Source: Chloroflexota bacterium (GTDB taxonomy: Bacteria; Chloroflexota; FW602-bin22; JACPRP01). Taken from it: DNA of 26,961 nucleotides. The stretch is from positions 1 to 26,961 of the forward strand of contig JACQUC010000138.1 of assembly GCA_016210495.1 (NCBI GenBank), given 5' to 3'. Below the pieces are notes generated by a model. The model had not been told where the DNA came from. It made no database searches and saw only the letters and a program-made list of their open reading frames with translations. The stretch's first letter is position 1; every line of letters begins with the position of its first letter. A program made the position numbers and the translations under genes. Below are positions 7,695-16,389 of the stretch, in pieces.

Positions 7695-8050
7695 GAAGAT
7701 TCGCCAAGCTCATGCGCCAGCGATACGGCGTAACGCTGTATCTTTTCGGCTCGCGAGCTAGGGGAACTGGTCGATCCGACAGCGATTACGACCTGGTCGC
7801 CGTGTCCAAAGAGTTCCAACATCATAAAATAACATCAAGAGTCAGAGATCGGTGGTTCCTGTGGCTGGAAGCCGGGGGCTGGGGCAAGGGGCTGGACCTA
7901 CACTGCCTGACGCCTGATGAGTTTCGCGAGGAAACCAGATATGGCTGGGGCTATCTTGGGGGCTCAAAGCGACGAGGCGAGTTGATTAGGATCAGGGTAA
8001 CCCCGTCCAGGCGCAAGCGCCAGCCTTCCCGGGATTCTCCATCCTTGTGA
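7634..8050 (+). CDS. MNT-type minimal nucleotidyltransferase, antitoxin of the HEPN/MNT pair
   Basis: This 138-residue protein has the nucleotidyltransferase signature G39-S40 followed by D51-x-D53 ('FGSRARGTGRSDSDYDL'), plus a later 'GLDLHCL' that may supply the third Asp. In known HEPN/MNT pairs this protein neutralises the HEPN toxin, often by adding AMP residues to it. ATG 7634 follows GAGGTG at five bases and lies inside the HEPN frame, so the two are co-transcribed and coupled. The last 25-30 residues are very basic ('KRRGELIRIRVTPSRRKRQ') and may be read-through into former non-coding sequence. It converges on spoVR with a 32-bp gap. Confidence 0.8.
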   Translation: MGGGITPTTYRKAETQEELLRRFAKLMRQRYGVTLYLFGSRARGTGRSDSDYDLVAVSKEFQHHKITSRVRDRWFLWLEAGGWGKGLDLHCLTPDEFREETRYGWGYLGGSKRRGELIRIRVTPSRRKRQPSRDSPSL

Positions 8051-8082
8051 ACTCTCTGCTTGAGGAGCTGGCTTTGAACACG

Positions 8083-9495
8083 CTAGGCTTTCTGCGTCGT
8101 GTTCTTCTCGCCGTCGAAGGCCATGACGACTTTGCTGTTGTCGACGACGGTCTCCAGGTGCACGGTCCGGCCCCAGAGGCGGTACACGTGGCGGAGCGTT
8201 TTTTCGGCGTACTCGAGGTCGAGCTCGATCCCCTCGAAGGAGTGCTTGAGGTATAGCTCGCGATTGCGGCGGTAGTCGGCGTCTTCGATTACTATGTATG
8301 GGTTGCCGAAATTGGTCATACTGACTACCAGGCTGTCGCGAATCTTCTCCCAATCGCTCTCGACTACCTTCCACTCCTCCCCTTCGAGCTTGTAGACGTA
8401 GAGGTCCAGGTCATCAACCAATTGCTTGGTAAGGTAGGTGCGCAGGAACGACACGTCGTTTTCGAGCTCTCTTGCCTCGAAAATCTTTTGCCGTCCCTCG
8501 CCACCTTTTCGCCCGAACTTCTGTCGCTCCTCGTCGGTAGGGTTGTCCCAGCGCTTCTCGATGTCTTCGAAGATCTTCATGCCGACGTAATAGGGATTTA
8601 TGCCCATTCTGGAAGGCGAGACGACGTTGGCGTGCAACTCGGCAAACTCGAGGTACTCGTGGCTAGATAGATCGAGCTCGCGCATCATGCGCGCGTGCCA
8701 GAAACTCGCCCAGCCTTCGTTCATTATCTTGGTCTGCATTTGTGGCAGGAAATAGAGCATCTCGTTGCGCACAATCTGGATGACGTCGCGATGCCAGTCC
8801 TGCAGGCCAGCCGCGTTCTGGGCGATGAAGAGGAGCAAATCCTTTTCGGGCACCTCCGGGAATTTCGACTCCTTCTTGGTGGGCTGGTCTCGCCGCTGCT
8901 CTTCGGCAGTCCTCAGATCGTCGAACGGCCCTTCGGGCCGAGGCCGAGCCTCTTTCTCGACGTCTTCACGCGGCTTGCGCTTGACAAACAAGTTAGGATC
9001 AATGTGCTCCTGTATGGCCAGCACAGAGTCCAGGAACTCCTCCACTTCCAGCTTGCCGTACTGGAACTCATACCTACGAATCCTGTCCGCGTTTACACTG
9101 GCGCCTTCGATCATTTGCCGGTTCGTATGTTTGAAATACACGTTGTTCTTGAAGAAATCACAGTGGGCCAGGACGTGCGCAATGACCAGCTTGTTCTGAA
9201 CTTTGGGGTTGCCCTCCAGCAAGAACGCGTAGCACGGGTTGCTGTTTATGACAAGCTCGTAGATCTTGCTCAAGCCGTAGTCGTACATCATCTTGGTGCG
9301 ATGGTAGGCTTTGCCGTGCGTCCAGTGCGAGAACCTGCCCGGCAACCCATAGGCACCAAACTCGTACATAATGCTTGCCGGCACGATCTCGAAATGCGTT
9401 GGGAAGGGGTCGAGGCCCATTCGAGCGGCCAGGTCCCAGATGGTGTCGGCGGCTTCATCCAGATCGCGCAACTCTGCATCCACATGCACCGTCAC
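8083..9495 (-). CDS. spoVR: SpoVR/YcgB family protein
   Basis: This 470-residue protein is a full-length SpoVR homologue, close to Bacillus SpoVR in size. Recognisable segments include 'HFEIVPASIMYEFGAYGLPGR', the 'FSHWTHGKAYHRTKMMYDYGLSK' region, 'NPCYAFLLEGN', and 'MNEGWASFWHARMM' with its conserved histidines. The family is needed for spore cortex formation in Bacillus and belongs to the yeaG-yeaH-ycgB stress cluster in enterobacteria; its biochemical activity is not established. The start is GTG 9495, which overlaps the TGA of the upstream gene (GTGA). AGGAGGT lies 6-7 bases before it, so translation is coupled. A short inverted repeat (gaacacg/cgtgttc, 8076-8105) surrounds the stop codon. 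Confidence 0.9.
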   Translation of the reverse strand: MTVHVDAELRDLDEAADTIWDLAARMGLDPFPTHFEIVPASIMYEFGAYGLPGRFSHWTHGKAYHRTKMMYDYGLSKIYELVINSNPCYAFLLEGNPKVQNKLVIAHVLAHCDFFKNNVYFKHTNRQMIEGASVNADRIRRYEFQYGKLEVEEFLDSVLAIQEHIDPNLFVKRKPREDVEKEARPRPEGPFDDLRTAEEQRRDQPTKKESKFPEVPEKDLLLFIAQNAAGLQDWHRDVIQIVRNEMLYFLPQMQTKIMNEGWASFWHARMMRELDLSSHEYLEFAELHANVVSPSRMGINPYYVGMKIFEDIEKRWDNPTDEERQKFGRKGGEGRQKIFEARELENDVSFLRTYLTKQLVDDLDLYVYKLEGEEWKVVESDWEKIRDSLVVSMTNFGNPYIVIEDADYRRNRELYLKHSFEGIELDLEYAEKTLRHVYRLWGRTVHLETVVDNSKVVMAFDGEKNTTQKA

Positions 9496-10643
9496 GACTG
9501 CACCTCCTGCTTGGCGAAGAACTTGCGCAGAGCCGGATAAACGTCGGCCTTGTCCGCGATCGTCACCGGACGGAACTTCTCATTCTGGATCGACAGAAAG
9601 GCAGACATTAGCGTGCTTGGCGAGCTGTGACGGCTCTCCTGGATCTCGCCATAGCCAAAGATGTTGCAGAGCTCGATAAGCTTGTTGACGAGGTCCACGC
9701 ACAGCTTGTTGTCGCCGTCGCCCCAGTTATCGCCATCGGAGAAGTGGAAGGGGTAGATGTTCCAGTTGGCGGGATCATAGCGCCTGGCAATTATGTCAAG
9801 CGCAAGCTTGTAGGCGGAGGATACCTTCGTGCCTCCACTTTCGCCCAACTTGAAAAACGTATCTTCGTCGACCTCTTTGGCCTCGGTGTGGTGAGTCAAG
9901 AAGACGATCTTAACGCTATTGTATTTTGTCCTCAGGAACCTCACCATCCAGAAGTAGAAGCTCCGCGTGATGTACTTTTCGAACTCTCCCATGCTGGCAG
10001 AGACGTCGCGCATGGCTATGACCACCGCGTTCGTCTCTCGCCTGACGCCCGGATTCCAGGTGCGGAAGCGAAGATCGTCCTGGGTAACGTGGTCGAAGAC
10101 GGCGGCGCGTCCGTGAAGAGCGTTACGCCGGATATTCTCGATTACGGTGCGGCGCTTGTCCAGGTTGGACATAATGCCAACTCTGTGAATATCGTTGAAA
10201 CGTATTCCTTCCCCCTCCACCTCAGCGCTCTGCTTCTGCTGGAGGTTGGGCAGGCCCAGGTCCTCGAATAGCAGGCCAGCAAGCTCCTCGATGGTTATCT
10301 CCGCCTCGAAGTAGTCGACGCCTGGCTGATTGCCAGCTTGTTTGCCTTTGCCCTGCCCGGGCTGGCCTTTGCCTACGACATCCCCGGGCTGGGAGTTACC
10401 CTCGCCCTGGCCAACCTGCTCCCTCTTGCGGAACTCGTACCGGAAACGAGGAAGCTCCAGCGACCGGATGGGCACCTTGACGACCTTGTTGCCATCGGAA
10501 GTGATGATCGCCTCCTGGCTAATGATGTTGGCCAGGTTGCCCTTAATGGCCTCTTTTACCTTTTCCGCGTGCCTGGTCTGATCGATGGGCCCTTTGCGGT
10601 GCAAGGACCAATCGTTTTTAGACAACGATATCGAAAATGCCAC
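9492..10643 (-). CDS. yhbH: YhbH/YeaH family protein (DUF444)
   Basis: This 383-residue protein is typical in length for YhbH/YeaH. The N-terminus ('FSISLSKNDWSLHRKGPIDQTRH') and 'PIRSLELPRFRYEF' are family hallmarks. The C-terminal half resembles a von Willebrand A-like fold with a MIDAS-type 'RDVSASMGEF'. A Gly/Gln/Lys-rich linker separates the halves at about residues 78-108. It is the middle gene of the prkA-yhbH-spoVR cluster, which responds to sporulation or stationary-phase stress where studied. The GTG start at 10643 is preceded by GGGAGGT seven or eight bases upstream. That ribosome site can pair with an upstream CCTCC to form a small hairpin, so translation may be regulated. Confidence 0.9.
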   Translation of the reverse strand: MAFSISLSKNDWSLHRKGPIDQTRHAEKVKEAIKGNLANIISQEAIITSDGNKVVKVPIRSLELPRFRYEFRKREQVGQGEGNSQPGDVVGKGQPGQGKGKQAGNQPGVDYFEAEITIEELAGLLFEDLGLPNLQQKQSAEVEGEGIRFNDIHRVGIMSNLDKRRTVIENIRRNALHGRAAVFDHVTQDDLRFRTWNPGVRRETNAVVIAMRDVSASMGEFEKYITRSFYFWMVRFLRTKYNSVKIVFLTHHTEAKEVDEDTFFKLGESGGTKVSSAYKLALDIIARRYDPANWNIYPFHFSDGDNWGDGDNKLCVDLVNKLIELCNIFGYGEIQESRHSSPSTLMSAFLSIQNEKFRPVTIADKADVYPALRKFFAKQEVQS

Positions 10644-10708
10644 TCTATGACACCTCCCTTACGAGGAGGGGCTCCTTTCACGTTCGGCTCGCCCTTGCTC
10701 CTGCACGG

Positions 10709-12604
10709 CTACCGATTCAGCAGCGTGCCAACGTACTTAAGCAGCTCGTTGGCGCACACAGGGCAATAGCCCTGCTCGCGAATCAGCCTGTCCATGACCT
10801 CGTTGACGCGCTTGAGCTGCTCGGCGTCGGGCGTCTTGGTCGAGGTCGTAATCTTTACGACATCGCGCAGGTCCGCAAAGAGCTTCTTTTCTATGGCCTC
10901 ACGCAGCCTCTCGTGAGAGGAGTAGTCGAACCACTGGCCCTTCCTGGCCATGGTGGACAGACGGATGAGTATTTCCTCACGAAAAGCCTTCTTGGCGTTT
11001 TCGGTGACGCCAATCTGCTCTTCAATCGAGCGCATCAGCTTCTCGTCTGGCTCAACCTCCTCTTCGGTGATTGGGTCCTTGATTTTTTGAGCATTGCAGT
11101 AGGCCTCGACGTTGTCCAGGTAGTTGTTCAACAACGTCTTGGCCGATTCCTCAAAGGAGTACACGAAGGCCTTCTGCACCTCTTTCTTGGCCATCTCGTC
11201 GTACTCCTTGCGCGCTTCGGCGATAAGGTTCAGGTACCGCTCTCGTTCTTCCTTGCTAATGCTGGTGTGCTGGTCAAACCCGTCGCGCAGTGCGCGCAGC
11301 GCATCGATGGCGTTGATGCAGGAAACGTCGTCCTTGACCAGGGCATTGGACAATCTATTGATGACATAGCGAGGTGAGATACCTTCCATACCTTCTCGCG
11401 ACGCCTCTTCATGCAGTTCTCTGACGTCTTTTTGCGTGAAGTTCTCGACATCCTCCCCATCGTAAAGACGCAGCTTCTTCATCAGGCTCATGCCCGCCTT
11501 CTTCGACTCCTGGAGGCGCGTCAGCACCGCGAATACACTGGCCGCCCAGAGTGTGTGGGGAGCGATGTGAACTCCTCTGAGGTCGCTCTGCGACACCAGC
11601 TTGTAATATATCTTAACCTCGTCAGAGGCCCTCAGGTTGTAAGGCACTTTGATGACGATGATCCTGTCCTGCAACGCCTCGGACTTCTTGTTGGCGACAA
11701 AGGAGGTGTATTCGTTCTCGTTAGTGTGAGAGATGATGCACTCGTCGGCGTAGATCATCGCGAAGCGGCCCGTCTTGATATTCTGCTCCTGCGAGAGGGT
11801 TAGTAGTCCATAAAGGAACTTCTCATCGCATTTGAGCATCTCGATGAATTCCATTAGACCGCGGTTGGCAATATTCAGCTCACCGTCAAAGCGGTAGGCA
11901 CGCGGGTCGGACTCCACTCCATACTGGCCGATAGTCGACAGGTCGATAGAACCGGTCAACTCGGAAATGTCCTGCGACTTGGGATCACTGGGAGAGAACG
12001 TGCCAATGCCGACTCTGTTCTTCTCCAAGAAAGCGATACGCTGCACGAGCACCTCTTCCACCTTGCCCTCATAGTCGTCCTCCAGCATCTTGCGACAGGC
12101 GGGGCACAGATCTCCCTCGATGTAGATGCCGTAGTCGCGCATTACCTCCTGCCGAAGATCATCGGGAATGAGATGCAGAGGGTCCTCGTGCATTGGACAG
12201 CCCTTGATATAGTAGATAGCACCCTCGTCGGTTCTCGTGTAACGCTCTAGCCCTCGCTTCAGCATCGACACGATGGTCGATTTACCACCACCGACCGGCC
12301 CCATCAAGAGCAGAATTCGCTTTCTGACCTCGAGTCTCTTGGCCGAGGAATGGAAATAGTCGACGAGTTGCTGCAAGGTCTTGTCCAGGCCAAACAGCTC
12401 AGAGGTGAAGAACTTGTAAGTAGGCTCACCGTGGCGACCGGTCTCGGCGCCGGCAGCCATAATCATATCGTATAGGCGCGCGTGGGATAGCCGTGCTGCC
12501 CCCGGATTCTTCAATACAGTGTTGAAGTAGTCTGTGAACGTCCCCTCCCAGGTTAGTTTCTGCTCTTCAGATCGATATTGTTCCAATCGACTGACTAGAT
12601 CCAC
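10709..12604 (-). CDS. prkA: PrkA family serine protein kinase / AAA-like protein
   Basis: This protein of about 631 residues is homologous to Bacillus PrkA and E. coli YeaG. Near residue 100 the N-terminal AAA-like domain has the P-loop 'MGPVGGGKST', followed by 'YYIKGCPMHEDPLHLIP'. The C-terminal part matches the PrkA kinase-like domain. Cysteine pairs 'CPAC' and, near the end, 'CPVC' are visible and could bind metal. The frame extends to ATG 12628, but only GTG 12604 has a good ribosome site (AGGAAGGGAGAA), so 12604 is preferred. It is the first gene of the cluster, 65 bp upstream of yhbH. A 14-bp dyad at 12673-12686 lies in its upstream region. Confidence 0.9.
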   Translation of the reverse strand: MDLVSRLEQYRSEEQKLTWEGTFTDYFNTVLKNPGAARLSHARLYDMIMAAGAETGRHGEPTYKFFTSELFGLDKTLQQLVDYFHSSAKRLEVRKRILLLMGPVGGGKSTIVSMLKRGLERYTRTDEGAIYYIKGCPMHEDPLHLIPDDLRQEVMRDYGIYIEGDLCPACRKMLEDDYEGKVEEVLVQRIAFLEKNRVGIGTFSPSDPKSQDISELTGSIDLSTIGQYGVESDPRAYRFDGELNIANRGLMEFIEMLKCDEKFLYGLLTLSQEQNIKTGRFAMIYADECIISHTNENEYTSFVANKKSEALQDRIIVIKVPYNLRASDEVKIYYKLVSQSDLRGVHIAPHTLWAASVFAVLTRLQESKKAGMSLMKKLRLYDGEDVENFTQKDVRELHEEASREGMEGISPRYVINRLSNALVKDDVSCINAIDALRALRDGFDQHTSISKEERERYLNLIAEARKEYDEMAKKEVQKAFVYSFEESAKTLLNNYLDNVEAYCNAQKIKDPITEEEVEPDEKLMRSIEEQIGVTENAKKAFREEILIRLSTMARKGQWFDYSSHERLREAIEKKLFADLRDVVKITTSTKTPDAEQLKRVNEVMDRLIREQGYCPVCANELLKYVGTLLNR

Positions 12605-12672
12605 GGCCTTCTCCCTTCCTTTCCTCATAGATTTTCGGGAACGGCCCTCGTTGCCTTCCCCGACGGTTCGCG

Positions 12673-12686
12673 TCTTGCACGCAAGA
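12673..12686. promoter_or_regulatory. 14-bp dyad upstream of prkA, possible operator
   Basis: TCTTGC-AC-GCAAGA is a 6-bp inverted repeat around a 2-bp centre, about 70 bp upstream of the prkA start. A weak TATTTT -10 candidate lies just further upstream on the minus strand. The binding protein is unknown. Confidence 0.3.
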
Positions 12687-12971
12687 TGCCATAAAAATAG
12701 GCCGCATTGTTACACCCATGTCGAGGTACAAGCAGCCCCTTGGTTACGGTATTGCTCGCTAGCCCACGTTCTTCACGTCACGCCAAAAAGCTCCTTCGCT
12801 CTTCAATTATCTGGGACCTCGACCGCGTAACCGTCTTCAGCCTTGTTAGGAGCAAGATTCGTGCCAATTGCAGGCTGGAAGCCGTTCTGTTAATAAACTG
12901 GTTACCAAGCACCCCAAGTGGGAAATGGATTCACTCCAGCGATTGGTGGGTAAGTCCTCTATAGGTCGAGC

Positions 12972-13000
12972 TTGACAAGAGGGTGGGGGAGAATTATATT
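12972..13000 (+). promoter_or_regulatory. Sigma-70 promoter of the double-AAA gene
   Basis: A perfect TTGACA (12972-12977), a 17-bp spacer and TATATT (12995-13000) predict a transcript start near 13007. This rules out the upstream GTG at 12983 as start codon. Confidence 0.7.
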
Positions 13001-13063
13001 GAAGCCCGGTTGACTATGGGGCAAGAGATGAGGCGGACGGGCGGATGTGGAGAGGAGGCTCAC

Positions 13064-15628
13064 GTGCTCCAGCAGCGCAGAGAGCGCACCTACAGCGACA
13101 GGTTCTACCGAGCCGTACTGACCTCCTGGCGTACTGACCCCTACCGAACTTACCTTCTGCGGCTACTCTACGCGGCCCTGCTGGCGGGTGTCCTGAGCCT
13201 CGTGCTCAACGACAGAGCCCACCTGGGAGATGCTCCTCCCCTGTTTTGGGTAGTGGCTCTGGGGACAGTGGCGTACCTGGTTCCGGGCGCCGGGCAGTGG
13301 CTGCTGGTCGCTTTGGTGGCGGCATCGGTGGCGTCAAGCTCGCTGGCGCTGGCGGTGCTCATCGCGGGGGCAGCGCTGCTGTCGGCGGTGTTTGCGCGCG
13401 AGGAACTCGACGTCGACGTGCCCGTGCGGTTTGCGCTGTTAGTGGCAACGGTGTTGGCCGCGATGAACAATCTGGCGCTAATCCCCCTGGCCGTAGCGGT
13501 GGTGCTCTTTGCGAGAGGCGCCTGGTGGGATGCTTTCCTTCAGGCCGTTGTCGTGGTCGGATATCTTACGGCGACGGGCACAGCCCTTGCCTGGACGGGA
13601 ATTCCGCCATTCTCCCCATCGCTCACTCACATAGGAGGGCCCGTGGCCACGGGCGATTGGTGGAACCATCTTGGGGCTGCGTGGGATGGGGTGCTGAAGC
13701 CCTGGGCCCGTTTAATAATGCTCGAGCCTATCGACTATCTGAAGCTGGTGGGACTATGGACGTTCGCCGGACTGGTGGGTGGCCGCACGCTCGAGGTGTG
13801 CGAGAGTCGGTCCCTGCGCTTAGCTGTCGCCTGCGTCGCGCCGATCATCGCCGTGCTGGGAATGCCCGTGCTACTGGGGGCAAAGCCCGAGCCCATGCTC
13901 GTGTTCAATGCCGTGGCCGCGGGCTTCGTAGCTTCGCTGGTGGGATCGCTGGTGCGGGGAGATGTCGTTTCCGAGGAAGAGGCGGAGCCAGAAGTCGAGC
14001 CCTCTTTTGCTGGACCTGCGGCCGGCGCAATTCGGCCGGCGAAGTGGACGGACATCGCCGGCTACGACGACGTGAAGCGGGAGATGCGTGAGGTGCTGGA
14101 GCCACTGGTCAACCCCTATCTCCACGAGCGACTGGTGAGTGCCGGCATCGAGCCCACGCGGGGGATTTTGCTGTACGGGCCGCCGGGGACCGGCAAGACG
14201 CTGCTCGCGCGTGCCGCAGCTTCCGAGCTCGGGCTGGGATTCGTGCTGGTGGCGGGTCCCGAGGTACTGAACAAATACGTGGGCGAATCGGAAGCAGGCA
14301 TACGTCGGGCGTTCGAGGAGGCGCGCGACGCCGCGCCGTCGATCCTGTTCTTCGACGACATCGAAGCGCTGGTGCCACACCGAAGTGGGTCCGGCGAGGG
14401 CCTGGCCGGGGTGCACCGCACCCTGGTGGCAACTTTTCTGGGGCTGATGGACGGGGCAAGGGCAATGGGCCAGGTGGTGGTGATGGCCGCCACAAACGCC
14501 CCCGACCAGATCGACGCGGCCCTCCTGCGTCCAGGACGGTTCGATCGGCTCATTTACGTGCAGCCGCCGGACCCCGAAACGCGTCGCCTGATTCTGGAGC
14601 GGCACCTGGAGGGCAAGCCCGGCGCCACCCCGGTAGACATCGACGAACTGGTTAAGCCGACGGAGCGGTTCACCGGTGCCGATCTCGCCGGCCTGGTACG
14701 GCGCGCCTACGAGGCGACGCGCGGCGAGTCCATCAGCACCGAGCAGCTCCTGGAGCTTGTGAAAGCTACGAGACCGACGGTGACCTATGCGATGCTCGAC
14801 CACTATCGGGCGCTGGAGGAGCGGTTCCGGCGAACGTCGCAGGCGATGACGCCGATGGAGGCAGCGCCGCGGCCCAAGCTTCAGTGGGACGACGTGGGGG
14901 GGCTGGAGGATGCCAAGCAGGCGCTACGCGAGGCGGTGATGCTGCCGCTCGAACATCCGGAGCTGATCACGAAGTTCGGCGTGAAGCCGTCGCGTGGTAT
15001 TCTCCTCTACGGGCCACCTGGTACGGGCAAGACGCTGCTGGCACGAGTGGTGGCAGATCAGGCGCGCGCGACGTTCCTGGCGGTGGGGGGCTCGGAACTG
15101 TCCGGCTACGGCGGACCCGACGCGATCCGCAAGCTGTTTGCCCGAGCGCTCGAAGCAGCTCCGGCGGTGGTGTTCGTCGACGAGATCGACGCCATAGGCA
15201 GGCGCGGTCTGATTGCGCTCGGGGGAACTGCCATTCATCAGCTACTGGTCGAAATGGACGGCGTGAAGCCGGCGGAAGGCATCGTAGTGATGGCGGCGAC
15301 GAACCGGCCGCAGGACCTGGACGAGGCGCTGCTGCGGCCGGGGCGGTTCGACTTCCGGGTGGAAATAGGGCTCCCCGACATAAGGGCGCGGCGCAGCATA
15401 TTCAGGATTCATCTGCGCGGCAAGCCAGGCGCCGATAAGGTGGACGTGGGCCGCCTGGCCGGGTTGACTGAGGGCTACTCCCCCGCCGAGATCGCGGCCG
15501 CCGTGAACGCGGCGGCACGCCAGATCGCTATGAAAGCCGCAAAGAGCGGCGAATCCTCGGCACAGGAGCTGGTGATTACGACGGAGAGCATCGTGGGCGA
15601 GCTTCGGGGTGGGGCGGAGGTGGGCTAG
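13064..15628 (+). CDS. Membrane-embedded Cdc48-like ATPase with two AAA+ domains
   Basis: This 854-residue protein has about eight hydrophobic segments in its first 300 residues and then two AAA+ modules. D1 has Walker A GPPGTGKT at 372-379, the pore-loop 'KYVGES', a Walker B reading 'ILFFDDIEAL' and sensor 'AATNAPDQID'. D2 has Walker A at about 650, a complete Walker B 'VVFVDEIDAI' (E707) and an atypical pore loop 'GYGGPDAIRKLF'. In D1 the catalytic Glu is replaced by Asp (D432), so hydrolysis may be reduced. Cdc48/VAT relatives unfold proteins; here the membrane domain suggests work on membrane substrates. No protease motif (HExxH) follows D2, unlike FtsH. GTG 13064 is chosen because AGAGGAGG lies five bases upstream and the promoter excludes 12983. 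It is divergent from prkA. Confidence 0.85.
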   Translation: MLQQRRERTYSDRFYRAVLTSWRTDPYRTYLLRLLYAALLAGVLSLVLNDRAHLGDAPPLFWVVALGTVAYLVPGAGQWLLVALVAASVASSSLALAVLIAGAALLSAVFAREELDVDVPVRFALLVATVLAAMNNLALIPLAVAVVLFARGAWWDAFLQAVVVVGYLTATGTALAWTGIPPFSPSLTHIGGPVATGDWWNHLGAAWDGVLKPWARLIMLEPIDYLKLVGLWTFAGLVGGRTLEVCESRSLRLAVACVAPIIAVLGMPVLLGAKPEPMLVFNAVAAGFVASLVGSLVRGDVVSEEEAEPEVEPSFAGPAAGAIRPAKWTDIAGYDDVKREMREVLEPLVNPYLHERLVSAGIEPTRGILLYGPPGTGKTLLARAAASELGLGFVLVAGPEVLNKYVGESEAGIRRAFEEARDAAPSILFFDDIEALVPHRSGSGEGLAGVHRTLVATFLGLMDGARAMGQVVVMAATNAPDQIDAALLRPGRFDRLIYVQPPDPETRRLILERHLEGKPGATPVDIDELVKPTERFTGADLAGLVRRAYEATRGESISTEQLLELVKATRPTVTYAMLDHYRALEERFRRTSQAMTPMEAAPRPKLQWDDVGGLEDAKQALREAVMLPLEHPELITKFGVKPSRGILLYGPPGTGKTLLARVVADQARATFLAVGGSELSGYGGPDAIRKLFARALEAAPAVVFVDEIDAIGRRGLIALGGTAIHQLLVEMDGVKPAEGIVVMAATNRPQDLDEALLRPGRFDFRVEIGLPDIRARRSIFRIHLRGKPGADKVDVGRLAGLTEGYSPAEIAAAVNAAARQIAMKAAKSGESSAQELVITTESIVGELRGGAEVG

Positions 15629-15645
15629 TATGACTATGTCCTCAT

Positions 15646-15900
15646 CTAAACCGCGCCGAAGAACGGATGGACCGCCATTGCCATCCCCCAACGATGCGGG
15701 CATTTCTTTGCCCCGGTGTGTAGTTTGTTGTCCGCGAACGAGGTCAAGCGCGTCCTGCACTTGAGGAGTGAAGCGAAACCACGTTCAGCTCCGTGACCCG
15801 ACACAGCGGCTTCGTCGGCTTCTCCATAGTCACAAGCTCGTCCACCGCCGCGAGGATGGCTCGCAATCAACACGCTCGCATCAATGTACGTGCGTGTCAT
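15646..15900 (-). pseudogene. Decayed PIN-domain (VapC-like) toxin
   Basis: From ATG 15900 the frame begins 'MTRTYIDASVLIAS', the classic PIN first strand with its catalytic Asp, preceded by a GAGG ribosome site. After this the frame loses resemblance to PIN proteins. An alternative frame briefly gives 'AILAAVDELVTMEKPTKPLC', and the central Glu and distal Asp residues are not found. It overlaps the end of the upstream antitoxin-like gene by 20 bp, as in a VapBC pair. It is most simply a frameshifted and truncated remnant; the right-hand limit of the decay is approximate. Confidence 0.45.
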
Positions 15901-16081
15901 CGGTCTTGACCTCTCCTCGACGCTTCCTGACCTCTTCAAGAACTTCGCCCTCGCCGAGGAGCCGCATACCGGCCGTCAGTGCCCTGGCCCTGAGCGCAAG
16001 CAGCCGTCTACCCAACTCCGTCCGCGGCGCCGCTTCGAGCAGCGGCTTCTTTCTGAGCCTAGCGGGCGTATTGTTCCTCAC
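15881..16081 (-). CDS. VapB-like antitoxin
   Basis: This 66-residue protein has the pattern 'LGRRLLALRARALTAGMRLLGEGEVLEEVRKRRGEV', which resembles the C-terminal half of many small antitoxins found with PIN toxins. GTG 16081 has AGGAGA about seven bases upstream. The stop lies within the start of the PIN remnant. The toxin partner appears dead, so this may be an orphan. A perfect TATAAT lies upstream at 16166-16171 on the same strand. Confidence 0.55.
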   Translation of the reverse strand: MRNNTPARLRKKPLLEAAPRTELGRRLLALRARALTAGMRLLGEGEVLEEVRKRRGEVKTDDTHVH

Positions 16082-16165
16082 ATGGTTCTCCTTGCCTCGC
16101 CGGGTCTGCCCGGCGCATCATTGGTCTTTGGGTGATCGACGCTATCAGCATTCCCTCTGGATAAG

Positions 16166-16171
16166 ATTATA
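16166..16171 (-). promoter_or_regulatory. TATAAT -10 box upstream of the VapB-like gene
   Basis: A perfect -10 hexamer lies on the minus strand 85 bp before the antitoxin start. No good -35 is seen; the upstream stretch is G-rich. The rest of 16082-16389 holds no recognisable gene. Confidence 0.35.
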
Positions 16172-16389
16172 CCGCAACTGCCCCCGCCCCGCCCCAGCGG
16201 TGGACAAGCCGCCCGCGCTTAGGGCGCACCCTGTAGAACCGCAGGAAATGCGCCTGTCGATGCCAGTGCGACCACAACCGTTCTCGACGCAGTCCGCCTT
16301 TGGCCTATTTGCTGATATGGCAAGCAGCAAGTAGGATAATACCACCTGCCTGCCAATGAATCAACCACCATCAAATGGCAGCCTCGTTG

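Larger units (their letters stand above)
12605..13063. other. Divergent intergenic region between prkA and the AAA gene
   Basis: This stretch separates the divergent prkA and double-AAA genes. It holds the AAA gene's promoter (12972-13000), a dyad (12673-12686) and an AT-rich patch near 12690-12700 that may serve prkA. Open frames in it look non-coding. No RNA gene was recognised. Confidence 0.6.

Noticed and set aside
8695..9540. 281-codon plus-strand frame opposite spoVR
   Set aside because: spoVR on the other strand is unmistakable; this is a mirror frame.
12707..12964. 85-codon plus-strand frame between prkA and the AAA gene
   Set aside because: No ribosome site, no family resemblance, and it overlaps the promoter region of the AAA gene.
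12983..13063. Upstream GTG extension of the double-AAA protein
   Set aside because: The predicted transcript starts near 13007 and the best ribosome site precedes GTG 13064.
13871..14803. 310-codon minus-strand frame opposite the AAA gene
   Set aside because: Overlaps the highly conserved D1 AAA domain and shows no family features.
16145..16345. 66-codon minus-strand frame upstream of the VapB-like gene
   Set aside because: Cys/Gly-rich with no ribosome site or family resemblance, and overlaps the candidate promoter.
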